Shown: positions 1-11,429, counted from the stretch's first letter. The stretch is DNA of 64,000 nucleotides from Hetaerina americana (GCA_022747635.1 JAKTNV010000011.1:21193005-21257004), one strand, 5' to 3'. A program made the numbers and translations. The notes: generated from the letters alone by a model not told the origin.

Positions 1-1284
1 GTTAAACATATACAATTTTTTTGCTCCCGCCTTTAAAGGAGAATATGAAATTCTCAGGGCAAATAAATGCAAGGGAAAAGATAATGGGGAAGTACGGATA
101 GCACTAAAATGTTTAAATAAAATATTAACTACTAAAAATTTTGATTTTTTTAAAATTATGAACTATGTAGAAGCCGAGGTATTTCAAACTTTTATTTTAG
201 TGAAGGTATATCCAATGTCAAAGCATTTATTTATCTTTACGATTGCCATTTTACTGAGATTTTGAGGTGCTGGGAAGAGAGTAGTACGGATAAACCACAA
301 AACGGCTAATCCGCAAACTGATAATCCAGAGTTTCCTATATAATATTTAAAGTTGCGTTTTCGTCGTGGGAGCTCATCAGAACAACCGATAAATTTCTCC
401 ACGGCTCAGATTAAACCAAATCCTACTGATTATCCAGTCAGTGCGTGTCTTTACCGGCATTTGGGAACCAGTTCCGTGGTTCCATTCTAATTTGAATCTC
501 TTCTATTTGATAACCCTTCCCCTCATGCCCACAATGGGCGCCAAGACCTTGCCCTCGGATAACGACTTGGATATATCCTGTCTCTCCGTCCCGTTCTCTT
601 CAGGTATATACGCTGGAACCGAACCTAGGGCGCGGAATCCCGGCGATGAGATAGTTACCCACCCGTGGGTAACTATCCCTCACAAACGCGTTGTTATTCT
701 CATTTCAGTCAGCGTTTAAATTCTCTTAATCCTTGGAATTAGGGGGAGAAGGGAATAGCGTTTGGTACGTACCACCGTTGATTTAAACGCTAACGACTAG
801 TAAGAACACAGAATTGTGCGTCGATTAGGTGGTTGAGGTATTGACTGCTTGAGGTCTTGGTGGATATAAAAATTCTTTTTATTGACCGCAAATCGTTACA
901 TTATAGGTCAGAAAAGCCTTCTTCCTTTAAGTCCATGAAGTGAATGTGAGAAACAACCAATTAATTCCCTTATTCAGTAATGATCGACCATCCAATAATG
1001 GTGCCTTTGTAAAAAAAATCAGAGAAGAATAATAAACATCTATATTCATTTCATTCACATTGACTGAGACTTATTTAAATATAATTCTACATTGTTTATT
1101 ACGGTATTGAATGTATTTTTAAAATTTATTGATTAGCGATATTATTTACCTTGCTGAAAGAAAATTTATGAAATAGGAATAAATTGATGGCTAGATGTAA
1201 AATTTGAGTTCCTGCTGCTAAGGATGGTTTGTTTCTTTGGAAATAAATCATTGTTTATCACTTGTAAAAGTGAGTTCCAAAATA
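1..1284. other. No gene seen; AT-rich DNA
   Basis: I see no coding region here. The segment at about 430-720 is more GC-rich than its flanks and has an open frame of 92 codons, but the frame has no recognisable domain or splice context, so I do not call it. A perfect hairpin at 650-677 is listed separately. Confidence 0.6.
650..677. repeat. Perfect 13-bp inverted repeat, 2-base spacer
   Basis: GATAGTTACCCAC at 650-662 is followed by CC and then its exact reverse complement at 665-677. It lies in the GC-richer patch between 430 and 720. No flanking target duplication or transposon terminus is visible, so its origin is unknown. Confidence 0.85.
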
Positions 1285-1958
1285 AGTTAAGATATATAGG
1301 ACAATAAGTTTGATATTCCACGCAGCTAAAGTTGTTCTCAGGATCATGAATAAAAGGATTGAGAGTAGGGCAAATGATTACTTAGGGGATGATCAGTTTG
1401 GGTTTAGGAAGGGGAGAGGTACGCGTAATGCCATTGCAGTAATGAGATTATTAATCGAGAGGAATAGAACACAACCAAGAGGTATTTGCCTGTTTCGAAG
1501 ATTTCGAAAGAGCGTTTGATAGAGTGAATTGGGAAAAACTAATGAGTATATTGCAGAAAATAGGAATAGATTGGAGGGAAAGGAGGCTAATCCGCAGCCT
1601 GTACATGTCTCAGACTGCTCAGGTGCGGGTGGGAAGCGGGGAGTCCGGATGGGCAGTGTTAGGAAGAGGTGTAAGGCCCATTATCACCGTTGCTGTTCAA
1701 CCTGCATGCAGAGGAAATGACTAAAGAGGCATGGGAAGAACTGGATGCAGGGATGAAAGTGGGCGGGGAATTCGTAAAATCAGTTAGGTTTGCTGATGGC
1801 CAAGCTTTAGTTTTTCAGTCAGCCAAGGGGCTGCAAGCATTGCTGAGTGAATTGGAAATTCATTGCGACAGATATGGGATGAGAATCAATATCAATAAAA
1901 CAAAGGTTCTGCAATTTCCCAGAAAGAAAAAGGCCAAGCCAAACATTGAAATAGGTGG
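1285..1958 (+). pseudogene. LINE-A reverse transcriptase fragment
   Basis: This is a broken piece of a non-LTR retrotransposon (LINE) reverse transcriptase. Visible blocks in order are RTISLIFHAAKVVLRIMNKR (finger region), DDQFGFRKGRGTRNAI, then after a frame change FERAFDRVNWEKLM (palm, first catalytic Asp region), IGIDWRERRLIRSLYMSQTA, and VGGEFVKSVRFADG followed by MRININKTKV. The catalytic FADD box reads FADG here, and at least two frameshifts separate the blocks, so it is not functional. The conserved blocks resemble RTE/Dong-like insect LINEs, but the clade assignment is tentative. Both the endonuclease end and the 3' end are missing. The same family recurs more than a dozen times in the window and is labelled LINE-A throughout. 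Confidence 0.85.
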
Positions 1959-2854
1959 GCATCATTGCATCACGCGTGTCATTAACTGTGCCATCTGCTC
2001 TAGTTTATGAACCTAATTGTCTAATAACAAAATGAATGTCAAACGTATATGTCGCCATGACTACTACAAACATAAACACAACCAAATATATTCAATATTT
2101 TTCTCAACTATAATTTCGCATCAACGCTATGTTTCATTTTTTACATAATTCCTGTCAAGGGTAATTTAGTTACACAATTGGATACCTGAAAATAAATGCA
2201 CAAGTTCAAAAAAGATAATGAAGTTTATATAATCTTATGGAAAATAATTTCTCCTTATTTAATGGTTTTCTATTTTGAACGTCCGGACGATGTCTTAACG
2301 TTGATAAATCACTGATTTTACTTAAATAATCACATCAATTTGAATTAAATTTTGGATTATTCATTTCTGATATTCTCAACTAGATTTATATATCTCCTGA
2401 TTTCTCTGTGTGCTCCCTTCGACGAAAGATTAAATTATTATTCTGATTGATTTGTCGTCATACATAAGCTCCATAATTCATGCCAATATGTCAAAAAGAG
2501 GATTCAATAAATGGCCGCAGGGATGGTGGGGAACGAAAACGCCTATCTTACTCTGTACTCTGTGTCAATTCATGAATTCCTATATCGGATGATATAAATA
2601 ATTTCACCTGTAATAAATTATTTATCTTGTGGATCAGAATATATCATTACTCATCTGTGTGTCTTGAAAAATATAGCATACGGTTTTTCTGAATAAAAAT
2701 ATAAGTATTTCAACAAATTCAATGAAAATGCAGTAAATGACGCGGCAGTTACCGAAGCGCAGTCATTCTATCTGGGGTACATACAGATTTGAGAATTTTA
2801 AGAGGTAAAAATAAGTCAACTTGCCCGGGATTCGGAACAGGGTCCATCAAGGTC
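1959..2854. other. No gene seen
   Basis: AT-rich sequence with no open frame of note and no repeat I could match elsewhere in the window. Confidence 0.6.
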
Positions 2855-2972
2855 AGGTGGGTGGCTTAATTGGCTGGTAGCTTAACTGTTTTGCTAAATG
2901 GATGGATGGATGGATAGAGGATGGATTTGGGTTCGAATCCCGAGCAAGGCGAATGATTTTTGCATTTTAAAA
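2855..2972 (+). repeat. SINE-2 copy, tRNA-derived, with (ATGG)n expansion
   Basis: A pol III B box (GGTTCGAATCC near 2931) is followed by CGAGCAAGGCGAATGATTTT, and the upstream part contains GGTAGCTTAACTG. The same order of motifs occurs on the minus strand at 58048-58143, so this is one of two copies of a tRNA-derived SINE. The anticodon-arm region is replaced by an (ATGG)n run at about 2898-2915, and the 5' part of the head appears partly duplicated. Its 5' acceptor-stem half is not intact, so it is not a functional tRNA gene. Confidence 0.65.
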
Positions 2973-4235
2973 TACACATACTAGGTAGTCTAAAAACTAT
3001 TTAATCAACAATTTTAATAGTTCTGTATTTATTTTGTTTTTTATCCATCCTGGAAACAAGTTACGCATAACTAAAAATAAGATCACTCAAATACATGAAT
3101 AGATAGGTAAAGCAACTATAATTAATTATAAATACAGTGTAAGTTAATAATTTCGCTTGACTACTATACTCCTGAATGCCAATTTTGTGATTTAGGGAAA
3201 ATAAGTCATTTCGAAAAATAGCATTGCTATAAAAGGTGGTGAACGTAGACTGGTAACATATACGAGAGTATTATCTTATATTTCCAGGAATTTCAGAATA
3301 ATGCAGAAGATGGGTAGAGATAAGATGAGCGTCAACATTAGTCCACCATTTTCGAAGGAATACGACAAGATTCATCGTCTCATTTTACGGACGGTGGATT
3401 CAACGTGAAAAACGCTCAACATAGCAACCCTAGAAGGAATCTGGACACCTCTGAAAAACGTCTACCACCACTGGGGTACAAAACCGGTGCCTCGGGGTAG
3501 AAATCCAGTATAATAGAAATTGCACATAATCCGATCCAGTTCATAATATTTTTAATGCAATTAAAATATTGAAAATCGCATGTTCATCTATTAATATACA
3601 CGGGGGACGGGTTTTGAAATATCCCCAAGATTTTTAACTATGGCCAAGTCCTGAAGATATAGCACAATCAACCGTCTTTTTATATGGTTTATTGGCTCCA
3701 TGATGAGCTTCGCGGGAGATTGAAAAAAGACACTGGCAAAGTTCGATAAATATAAGGCACCAAATAAGCTGGCTTGGAAAAACTTTTTTTTATGTCCTTC
3801 TTTCCCTCTTATTTCTTTCCCGGATAAAGAGACCCCGAAGGGCAACAACACCTCTGGTACGAATTTACATAAAATAGAATGCCGGCCGACCCTACGCGCG
3901 AGATATTAACTTCGCCGTCCGTCAAAAACGCTGACTGGATCATATTCCCTCCGGTGATATATGACTCCTCCATGCAATAAAGGGAGCGCAGGAGAACGGA
4001 GAGTGGCGACGGGAAAGATGGAGAGTATATCGTGTAAAGAATATTGAAGGGCTTTTAAAATAGCTTATATGAGGCTGGGACGACATCAGAAGTACCCGAT
4101 AAGAAAACGCCGAAGAGTTTCTCATTGGCTAACTTATGCGGGGAAGGAAATTTCAGGATAAATCTCTGGAAGCACCAAAATGTACCATAACGATCGGTCA
4201 GGCGTAATATTTATAAGAAATTAATAAAATAAAAA
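2973..4235. other. No gene seen
   Basis: Mixed AT-rich sequence. Minus-strand open frames at 3591-3851 and 3940-4125 have no recognisable domain and are most likely chance frames. Confidence 0.55.
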
Positions 4236-4239
4236 ATTA

Positions 4240-5067
4240 CATATTTGAAATAAAGAAAAATGAATCAGCCACTCAGGCTTTTATTCTCTTTAAATATGTC
4301 CCTACCACCTTTCTTAAGGGCGAGAAGGAGCTGAGGAGAAGGTTTTAATAGGAGAGGACGAGGATGGAAGGGAAGGCGGGGAAAGGTTTGGGAGAGGATG
4401 AGTTGGGAGGGGAAGGTTTGGAAGTGTGGGATTGATATGGAAGGTTTTGGGAGCGAAGGGGTGATGAAAATGTCTGGAGATTTGGGTAATCAGCTTCTGA
4501 TATTAATACCTGGCTTATTCAAGTAATCAAGGAGCCAGATATACACCTGATCTCTTGTTTTGAGTTTGAGCGGAGGGTAGGAGGGATGCTAGAATGGGAA
4601 AACTATAGCATTTATCATAGGAAGTATGTTCGGAGGCGTGTTTTGGGATTGGGAACATCCTAATGAGCGAATAACTCTTGAATGAGGTTATTAATTCCAA
4701 TATTTAGGGGTGTGGTACACTGTCAAATATAGAAAGGAGGACATAATTGGCACTTCAAAAAGTAAACTGCATTGCTGGAGGTGCACGAGTGGTACGGAAT
4801 TGGCGGGAGAGAGTTAAAAAACGAGTTGGAAAGGGATGGGGTTCGGGTTTTGAAAATAGGACATGCTTTAAATCCTGATTTAATGCAGGTCTGAGTGGCT
4901 TTGGGACGGGGCGGGGATTTAAGGAGTGGAATGGTTGATTTGAGGAGATCTGATAAGTTGGTGGGACGTTTTAAAGTAACGTAGTGAAATTTGGGAAAAA
5001 GGTTGGTGGTGGAATCGTGGTTCTTTAGGATAGGGTAATAGATACCAGGCAAGTTTAATGTAATCAA
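4240..5067 (-). pseudogene. Penelope-like element remnant (end of RT domain and GIY-YIG region)
   Basis: Penelope-like elements (PLEs) encode a reverse transcriptase fused to a C-terminal GIY-YIG endonuclease. Read leftward, the open part (5067-4723) contains TLKRPTNLSDLLKST, a Cys-containing linker (CIKSGFKACPIF), then YHSCTSSNAVYFLKCQLCPPFYI. That is the usual PLE linker followed by the start of the GIY-YIG fold. The frame then breaks. Below 4720 a shifted frame still shows a degraded helix (TPLNI.INN.IQELFAH.DVPN) and a Pro-rich tail. The catalytic end of the nuclease is degraded and no full RT is left. A second PLE with the same domain order lies at 39867-41932. The upstream border coincides with a SINE-1 body starting at about 5068. 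Confidence 0.75.
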
Positions 5068-5293
5068 GTGAATGCGGCGGCCGTCAGATTGGACGGTGAA
5101 TATGGGATTCTTGAAGCAACCTAGGCATCTTACGTTATTATAATAGACTAATGCCGACGCTCATACCCTCTCAAACGTACCCCCGCTCCCTGACTGTTCT
5201 TTCCCTATCGTATCACCCATCTATTCCTTATGTCTCAAATGACCTTAGCAACGGTCGTCTCCCCTAAAAACTACTACTACTACATTGTAAGCG
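5068..5293 (+). repeat. SINE-1 copy, 5'-truncated, (TAC)n tail
   Basis: The stretch aligns by eye with the body of the complete SINE-1 at 27497-27808. Shared blocks include a GCCGTC...GGAnGG block, CTAATGCCGACGC, CAAATGACCTTAGC, CGGTCG(T/C)CTCCCCT and AAAAACTAC, ending in a (TAC)n tail. The tRNA-like head is missing. It abuts a PLE remnant on the left and lies only about 90 bases upstream of the splice acceptor of the host exon. Confidence 0.75.
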
Positions 5294-5350
5294 AAACGTG
5301 ATAAAATAATAGTTGTCATTAAACCTTGGTACATTTCTTACTTGCATATC

Positions 5351-5380
5351 CGCTAATATTTTTTCATTTGTGTTTTTTAG
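5351..5380 (+). promoter_or_regulatory. 3' splice site before the host exon
   Basis: A possible branch sequence (GCTAAT at about 5352) is followed by a T-rich tract and TTTTTTAG ending at 5380. The sharp rise in GC content and the start of a long coding exon just after it support a real intron-exon border. The upstream exon is not identified. Confidence 0.6.
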
Positions 5381-5413
5381 ACGGGAGTCGATTTTTGAAA
5401 TTTCGACGCCGGG

Positions 5414-6034
5414 ATGTTGCTGATTCGAGACCTTCTGGCCTTGGCCCTGCTCGTAGTGGCCTGCGGCGCCAACGGCATATCCCACCGCTTCTTCTTCCCC
5501 TCCCAGACACTTCTTCTGGACACCCCAGACGCCAAATTGGGCTCCGGCCATGGTCGTAGGGTCTCGGCCAACGGTGAGGCCTCCGAGGGCGGCGGCGGCG
5601 GAAGAGGATACTCCTCCTCCTCCAACTCCGGTTCTCAGGGCTCTAACTCCCTCCCGGAGGCGAGTCCAGCTCCGGCGTCCCAGGGCGTAGGAAGCGTCCG
5701 AAAGATCAGGGAACCCTCGAGGTGTACCTTCGCCATCGTGGGGTGCTGCAGGGCCGGCTCCGTGAGGATCGACGACCACTGCTTCGGGCAGTTCCAATGC
5801 CATGGGCCCTTCTGGGGCGAGAGTCCCTGCCGAAGGGAGAGCGCCGTGGTGGCGTACAACATCGTCAGTAGGTATTACGAGGCCAAGGAGGCGGAGAAGC
5901 TAGCTCAGGAGGCCGCGTCCGAGGCGCCAGGATTGGTCATGGCCATGCCGGCCAGGGAGCCGGAGCCATCTTCGCCTTTCGACCCCATCGGTCCGTTGCC
6001 ATCGAGGGAGGACGCGATGAAGTACCAAGGGTGA
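5414..6034 (+). CDS. Secreted six-cysteine protein, function unknown
   Basis: The frame encodes 206 residues and is the only convincing host coding exon here. Residues 1-21 form a signal peptide (MLLIRDLLALALLVVACGANG), so the product is probably secreted. Residues 41-100 are a low-complexity Gly/Ser linker. Residues 104-139 hold six Cys in the pattern C-x6-CC-x10-C-x5-C-x9-C, around the phrase CHGPFWGESPC, followed by a helix-like AVVAYNIVSRYYEAKEAEKL and a Pro-rich tail. Six Cys suggests three disulfides. I recall similar insect secreted proteins of unknown function but cannot name one, and I assign no activity. The ATG lies 33 bases inside the exon that begins after the acceptor at 5380, so an upstream 5'UTR exon is likely. 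Overlapping minus-strand frames are GC-driven shadows. No polyadenylation signal is obvious close downstream. Confidence 0.75.
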   Translation: MLLIRDLLALALLVVACGANGISHRFFFPSQTLLLDTPDAKLGSGHGRRVSANGEASEGGGGGRGYSSSSNSGSQGSNSLPEASPAPASQGVGSVRKIREPSRCTFAIVGCCRAGSVRIDDHCFGQFQCHGPFWGESPCRRESAVVAYNIVSRYYEAKEAEKLAQEAASEAPGLVMAMPAREPEPSSPFDPIGPLPSREDAMKYQG

Positions 6035-8187
6035 TAGAAGTGCCCCAAATGGGCGGGGAACAGTTTGCCCGTTCAAGATAGGCGAATAAGGGACGTCCGG
6101 TTGCTTGCCTTTGAAGAATTCCAGTTCTCATGAGAACGATACGGGTGTCTGTGTTTTTTTGGAACTTTTCGTCTGATGGGTATCGAAAGACACAGTGTCC
6201 ATTGTTGTCTATTTCCCCATCAATGATGTGGGTCTCAAAGGATGAGACGAACACCTATGATGCACTCAAAAGTGACTCTTTCGACATTTAAACGCTATAC
6301 ACTGAGTTTCTCAACAGTTATCTCTCAAAATTTAGTCTCTAAAAAATTAGATTCACAACAATGAAACTCTCAACAATGGGAATCTCATCAATAAGACCTC
6401 GAGCCAGTGATCCGTGAAATTTTTGAAAAGAACTTCTCACTGAGTTTTGTTCATTAACTTGGAGGTTCAATGCTCAAATTGTGTTAAAATGTTCTCTTGC
6501 GTATTAAAAATACCACTGATTCCGCAAAAAACTTTCTGTTTTACAAATATTTGCTTTAACCGCAAAATTGGTTTTGGAAAGGAAATCTTCAAGAAAAGTA
6601 ATTTTTTTCAGTTCGATCTCTGCTGAAAAAACTATAGAAAATGGATCAATTTCTGCGTTTCATGGTTTAATATTCGAAACATATTTGGTGTAATAATATA
6701 AATGATTAATTATTTGAATGCATTCCATTCTGTAATATTAGATAGAGGTTATGGAATCTCATGGTACAAATTTCGTATATCTCTGTAATGATAGTTTTAT
6801 AAATAATAAAAATTATCCTAAAAATTTAAGTTCAACTTTTTTTGCATTAAAACAAGAATTAAATGAACTTGTGACTTTTATTCCGTAAGTTATGACTTTC
6901 ATGAACATTTATCGTGCCAATGTGGGACGGTAAAAATATGCGATATAAATTTATATGAAATTTGAGAAATTATAATGCCAAAAAGAGCATGACCAAACAT
7001 CACAGCGTATATTTTTTCCTAGCTATTTTATGATTATTATTATTCCCGGTTTTTGTATTCCCGATTATTACTCCCGGTTAATGTAGGTATAGGATAGACA
7101 CAAGCATGCTATGATATCTGTTGTAAATGTAACTCGAATATAGGTTGAGTCTGTAATGATATCGGACGAAAAATTATCCGAAAAATTCGTCATAGTCACG
7201 AAAATACACGAATCACAGATCTCTAACGGCTCCCTGAAAGAGGAGACCGAATCGATTTGACTCATGCTGATGAAAATAAGGGATATTTTACCTTTGAAGT
7301 GCTATCCACCAACACCGATAAGTTCTTTCTCGGGTAAAATTTTGACCTTTGAGCCAATAAACTCCGATTAAAATTTTCTGAATGAATGGATACAATTTTC
7401 CTTCCGATTTACTTCTGCGTAAGGTCAAACGACGAATAATCACCACCTTCGTGCTTCAATGAACAAAATGGCGGGGGAAGGCACTTGTTGCTCCTTCCAC
7501 GTTCGTTTAAGTTAGTTCGGACTTAAATAAGCCAGACTCAAGTTACATACATAAACATAATTTTTATTAGTTCTATGTGTATTAAATTAAAAGCAATTCA
7601 TTTATTTATCAAAAGAGACGCGGTAGTATGTTCATACTATTAATAAGGAAAAAATATTTTTATTAGCCTGAAATATGATCCATAAAGTGCGATAAAATGG
7701 AGGACTTATTTTTAAACATGGCTCACTGTTGCGAGGAAAATGTTTGGAGAAACAGAAATAAAATTATATTATTCGTCTTAAATATATTTTATCAATTAAA
7801 CACAGCATAAATACTACTCGAAAATTGATATTATATGTGTGCTTAACCTTATTTAATAATAAATAAAAGAACGGCTATTTGGCGACTAAACATCAGAGGA
7901 ATTTGTTTAACGTTAAATTGAGTAGCGCATCAATTATCGCAAAATGGGTTTGAATCGAGGCAACATTTTTAACTTCACGAAGAGAAATTTTAAATATGCT
8001 AAAAAAGTAAGGAAAAATATGCACTAAGACAATCTGGAGAGGCGATAATATTGTAGAGTGAGATATTGGGATACATACTCAACTAAGCAGGTGTAAGAGG
8101 AGGCAGACGTCGTCAAGGTGTAACACTGCCATCTTCATTCTAAGGAGTCCCACGATGGAGGTAAGACAGATATTTTAACATCAAGCC
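6035..8187. other. 3' flank of the exon, then no gene seen
   Basis: The first few hundred bases are presumably 3'UTR of the upstream gene. The rest is AT-rich, has no long frame, and matches none of the repeats recognised elsewhere in the window. Confidence 0.5.
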
Positions 8188-9065
8188 CAAAATTACTGAC
8201 TTTCATTCCTATCCCCAGTTCTCCCCATGCCTCTTTACCATTTCATTCATGTATACGTTGAACAGCGCAGATGGTAATGGACACGCCTGTCTTACTCCTC
8301 CTCCTAACTTTCCCCATCCGGACATTCCATTCTCCAATCGCGCCTGCACATTCTGATACGTGTATAGGAAACACATAAGCCTCCTATCCTTCCAATGTAT
8401 TCCTATTTTCTATAACGGAATAATTAATTCTACCCAATTCACTCTATGAAATATCTTTTTGTTATTTGCGAACCAAAAAATACATGATGACTGTACGAGT
8501 TAATGGATATTTTGAGGAGCAAGAAAGTTCCTATTATAAGAAGGGCATGGACATTATTGAAAATCGCTTGGAAAAGTGTATAGAGCTGATTTTGTTGAAA
8601 AATAAATACATTTTTTTCAAATTTTTGCGTTTTCTTTGCTGGGTCGGGTACTTCTGGGACTACTCTCGCACTCTATACTCCTCTCAAATTCTGACCACAT
8701 TACTACAACGAAATTAAGTGTGCCTCTCCCATTCCTGAACCCGTATTGATTATCCCCTAAGTAATAATTTGCTCTGCTCTCCATCCTCTTGTTGATGATC
8801 CTGAGAACCACTTCAAAATCAAACTTATTGTTCTGCAGTTCTCACACATTTATTTTCCTTTCCATTTTTTTGGAATAGGAACTAACTCTGATCTGACCAA
8901 ATTCTCCGGCCAAATTCCATCCTCATAAATGCTAGGAATCAGTCCAAAAAACTCTTTCTCCCTGTGTCTCTCCTGATTTGAACGTTTTTGTCTAGAAAAA
9001 TTCAAAGATAAGTAAACTGTTCTACCTGCTCTACTTTGTGAACTCCTATTTTAAATTTTTACTTA
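8188..9065 (-). pseudogene. LINE-A RT fragment split by a mariner piece
   Basis: Read leftward from 9065, the copy shows EDGIWPENLVRSELVPIPKK, then RIINKRMESRANYYLGDNQ and YGFRNGRGT (about 8811-8720), then a break. It resumes at about 8447 with HRVNW.E, IGIHWKDRRLM, GGGVRQACPLPSALFN and VYMNEMVKRHGENW. Stops and frameshifts interrupt it. The gap between the fingers and palm blocks is filled by a mariner 3' fragment in the opposite orientation (8448-8672). The short segment above about 8990 resembles the VEQVEQFTYL part of the same family but is out of order, so it may be a separate piece. Confidence 0.75.
8448..8672 (+). mobile_element. Mariner-D 3' fragment inside LINE-A
   Basis: The translation FEEQESSYYKKGMDIIENR, followed by an AT-rich 3'UTR and a terminus containing ACTTCTGGGACTACTCTC, matches the end of the older mariner copy at 44210-44398 (FEEQDSSYYKKGIELIEHR and CACTTCTGGGACCAACCTC). 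Only the last ~45 codons and the right end remain. It interrupts a LINE-A reverse transcriptase. Confidence 0.7.
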
Positions 9066-10183
9066 AGAATAGGGACTTGAAATATTAGACGGTGGGTAAT
9101 TGAAAAGAATAGAAAGAGAGGGATGGAAAGAGAAAAAAATAGATGTTTTGGTCATGTACTATGTTCAATGATGTTCATAATCTATTTCCTTCTAGTTTAT
9201 TCTTTAATATTAATGTATTAAATAACTAAATATTGCCTGAATGCAGCAGATAGGGAAGAGCCCGAAAAAATGATTAGTAGAGATGGCCGAGTAGTAACTA
9301 CTCGTTACTTTGGTATTCGTTACTCATTATTGTCTGAACTAACGGGTCCTTTATCTGAAAAACACATGTTACTTTCATGTTTTAGCTACACCAAAATATG
9401 TGGGTTTACGGATTCATCTATTCGTGCACCATTGCAGGAGTGAGCCTTTTGATACATCGGTCCCCGGACTTAGATATATAAGGTAGGTAGATTTATCTTC
9501 CTGTAACTTCTTAAAAAAACCGGTGATTATAATCACCATTTTCAGGTGTCCAGTATTTTTTTTATTTCGTCAAGTGTCGCATACTTCAAAATATGTGACT
9601 GAATCAATCCTAAAAAAACGCAAAAAGGAATTCAAAAATTACCCAATTAAGGTATTTTTATCCCAATTAATTTAACTCCTTGCAGAATCGTGTCTTCAGA
9701 CGAAATCACCTTTCCAATAATTAAATAATAAAATGCTTTAAAAACATATGTAGTAATCACCATTCAAAGTAAATTATTTTTTGCATGTTGGTACATTAAC
9801 CAAAATAAAGGATTACCGTCAAACACAAGATACTACGGTTGAATATATATGTACGAACAAAATGGTCTCATATTAATGTTGCATTTATCCGGCGAATATC
9901 TGCGACAATTGTTTCCATTAACGGATCAATAAAAGCATTATGGCATCGTAATAAAAATAATGCTAAGGTGACCATTATAAAACACCCAAAAAACACTACA
10001 AATATATTGCAAATAAAACAAAGCTATCGGAAAATCAGGAAAAAGGCTTGCGAGGAATAGGCAAATACATTTTACTTGTGTTTACAAGATAATATAAATA
10101 TCTCACAACCAAAATTTTTGCTTTGTCCTACCATTTTCCGAAGAAGAAAAATTGATATTTTTTTTCAAACTAAGTCTTAAATA

Positions 10184-10247
10184 CAGGGTGCGGTAGAATA
10201 ATGTGCTGATTTGAATTCAAATCTGCAAGTTATGTTACCGCACCCAG
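10184..10247. repeat. 64-bp near-palindrome flanked by TA
   Basis: CAGGGTGCGGTA at the left and TACCGCACCCAG at the right are inverted copies with one mismatch. The centre is a perfect 14-base palindrome, ATTTGAATTCAAAT, and a TA dinucleotide flanks each side (10182-10183 and 10248-10249). This looks like two transposon termini joined with almost nothing between them. Confidence 0.65.
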
Positions 10248-10329
10248 TACAACAAAGCTATGAATACACAGTGACAACACGAATGTGAAATACCGGCAAT
10301 GTAACGAGAATGGTGGTGGTGGACTGGAA

Positions 10330-11040
10330 AATTTATTATTATTATTAAACGCACCTGTGCAGATAGACAATGGAAGTCGGCACAAAAGCCCCAAGTATTT
10401 TAATCAAACTTGCCTTGGAAAGATAACATGACATCTCAAACCAAATAAAAAAAATCAGTTAGAAAAAAAATACATTTAAAGGAAACTTCAAAACACCAAT
10501 CTCTAAAACATAAAAAAAAAGAAAATCCCCAACTCATCAACATCAGTTTCCCAATCAACAAGAAAAAAATCAAAACTAAGCTGTTACATACAATTTTAAA
10601 CAACACATCAATCAAATTATTATATAAACTGTTCACATCTTTTCTTAAAAGTATTCACCCTGTTAGGAAAGGGCTCGATTAGTTTTGCAGGTAAACTGAT
10701 ACAACCAACAATTGTTATATTAAGAAATGAAAATTTTTTTATTTGTTCTTTGTTCCCAGCATTTTACCTTGAATTTGTGATCATTCCTCCCTAAAAAATT
10801 TGGATTTCCTACCTCTTTCCTTAGTTCTGCCCAAGCTTTCTCTCCCTTCAGAATGCGGAAGATTCCACAAAGCCTGCTTATTTTCGTTCTACTTTGTAAA
10901 GGTTCCCAGCCCAGCTTTTTTCAACATTTCAGTTACACTCTCCATCCTACTATACTTCCCCAGTGCATATCTGGCAGCCTTTCTTTGTACCTTTCTCAGT
11001 ATCGTAATATGCCGCTTAATCGCTCATTGTCTTCATAATT
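10330..11040 (-). pseudogene. LINE-C 3' part (CR1/L2-like RT C-terminus)
   Basis: Read leftward from 11040, the translation contains QRKAARYALGKYSRMESVTE, MLKKAGLGTF and ALWNLPH. The arginine-alanine block RKAAR followed by a short ML..LG.. helix is the typical post-RT segment of CR1/L2-type LINEs; LINE-B has the homologous RRGARFVKRCYDKHSSVSKI. Frameshifts are present. Below 10640 the sequence is AT-rich, and the (ATT)n run at about 10333-10347 may be the 3' tail. No RT catalytic block remains. Confidence 0.55.
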
Positions 11041-11429
11041 ATAAACATAGAAAAATAAATTAACGTTTAAAAGGAGATGAAACAGTCAACACGAATTCAC
11101 CGATAGGCTCCAATGTATTTTAATCTACCGTGGATAATTGGGAACTTGGTTCGAAAGACTACCTATTACTCGATCCCCTCCCATGCATTTCCATCACAAA
11201 TATATCCGTATAAGTAAAGACATTTGATTGGAAACCTTTGAAAATTGAAACAGTGAAACCAGTTTACACATAGACGGCTGATGTAAACAACTGTTGTGAC
11301 CCTTGATATGTGTTACCTGAGAAAAAGAAAGAAACGAAAGACTATTAACTACTCAAAGGTAACGAGTACCTACATGCGATGGAATGAGAAGTAACGATTA
11401 CCAAGAAGTACTCATAAAGCCCAGCACTA

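Larger units (their letters stand above)
9278..11429. mobile_element. Possible non-autonomous hAT-type element
   Basis: The left edge reads TAGAGATGGCCGAGTAGTAA and continues with CGTTACTTTGGTATTCGTTA. The right edge at 11429, read as reverse complement, begins TAGTGCTGGGCTTTATGAGT and soon reads TTGGTAATCGTTACTTCTCA. Termini of the form TAG(A/T)G(A/C)TGG followed by GTTACT-rich subterminal sequence are characteristic of hAT transposons. No hAT transposase is visible inside; the interior holds a LINE-C tail and a 64-bp palindrome. Candidate 8-bp flanks (ATGATTAG and CTTGTTTG) agree at only four positions, so a target duplication is not demonstrated. Confidence 0.4.

Noticed and set aside
441..719. 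92-codon frame on +
   Set aside because: It includes the 650-677 hairpin and shows no domain; treated as chance in a GC-richer patch.
5264..5803. Minus-strand 179-codon frame over the host exon
   Set aside because: It is the antisense of the GC-rich secreted-protein exon and of SINE sequence; the sense frame has a signal peptide, a splice acceptor and patterned Cys, the antisense has none of these.
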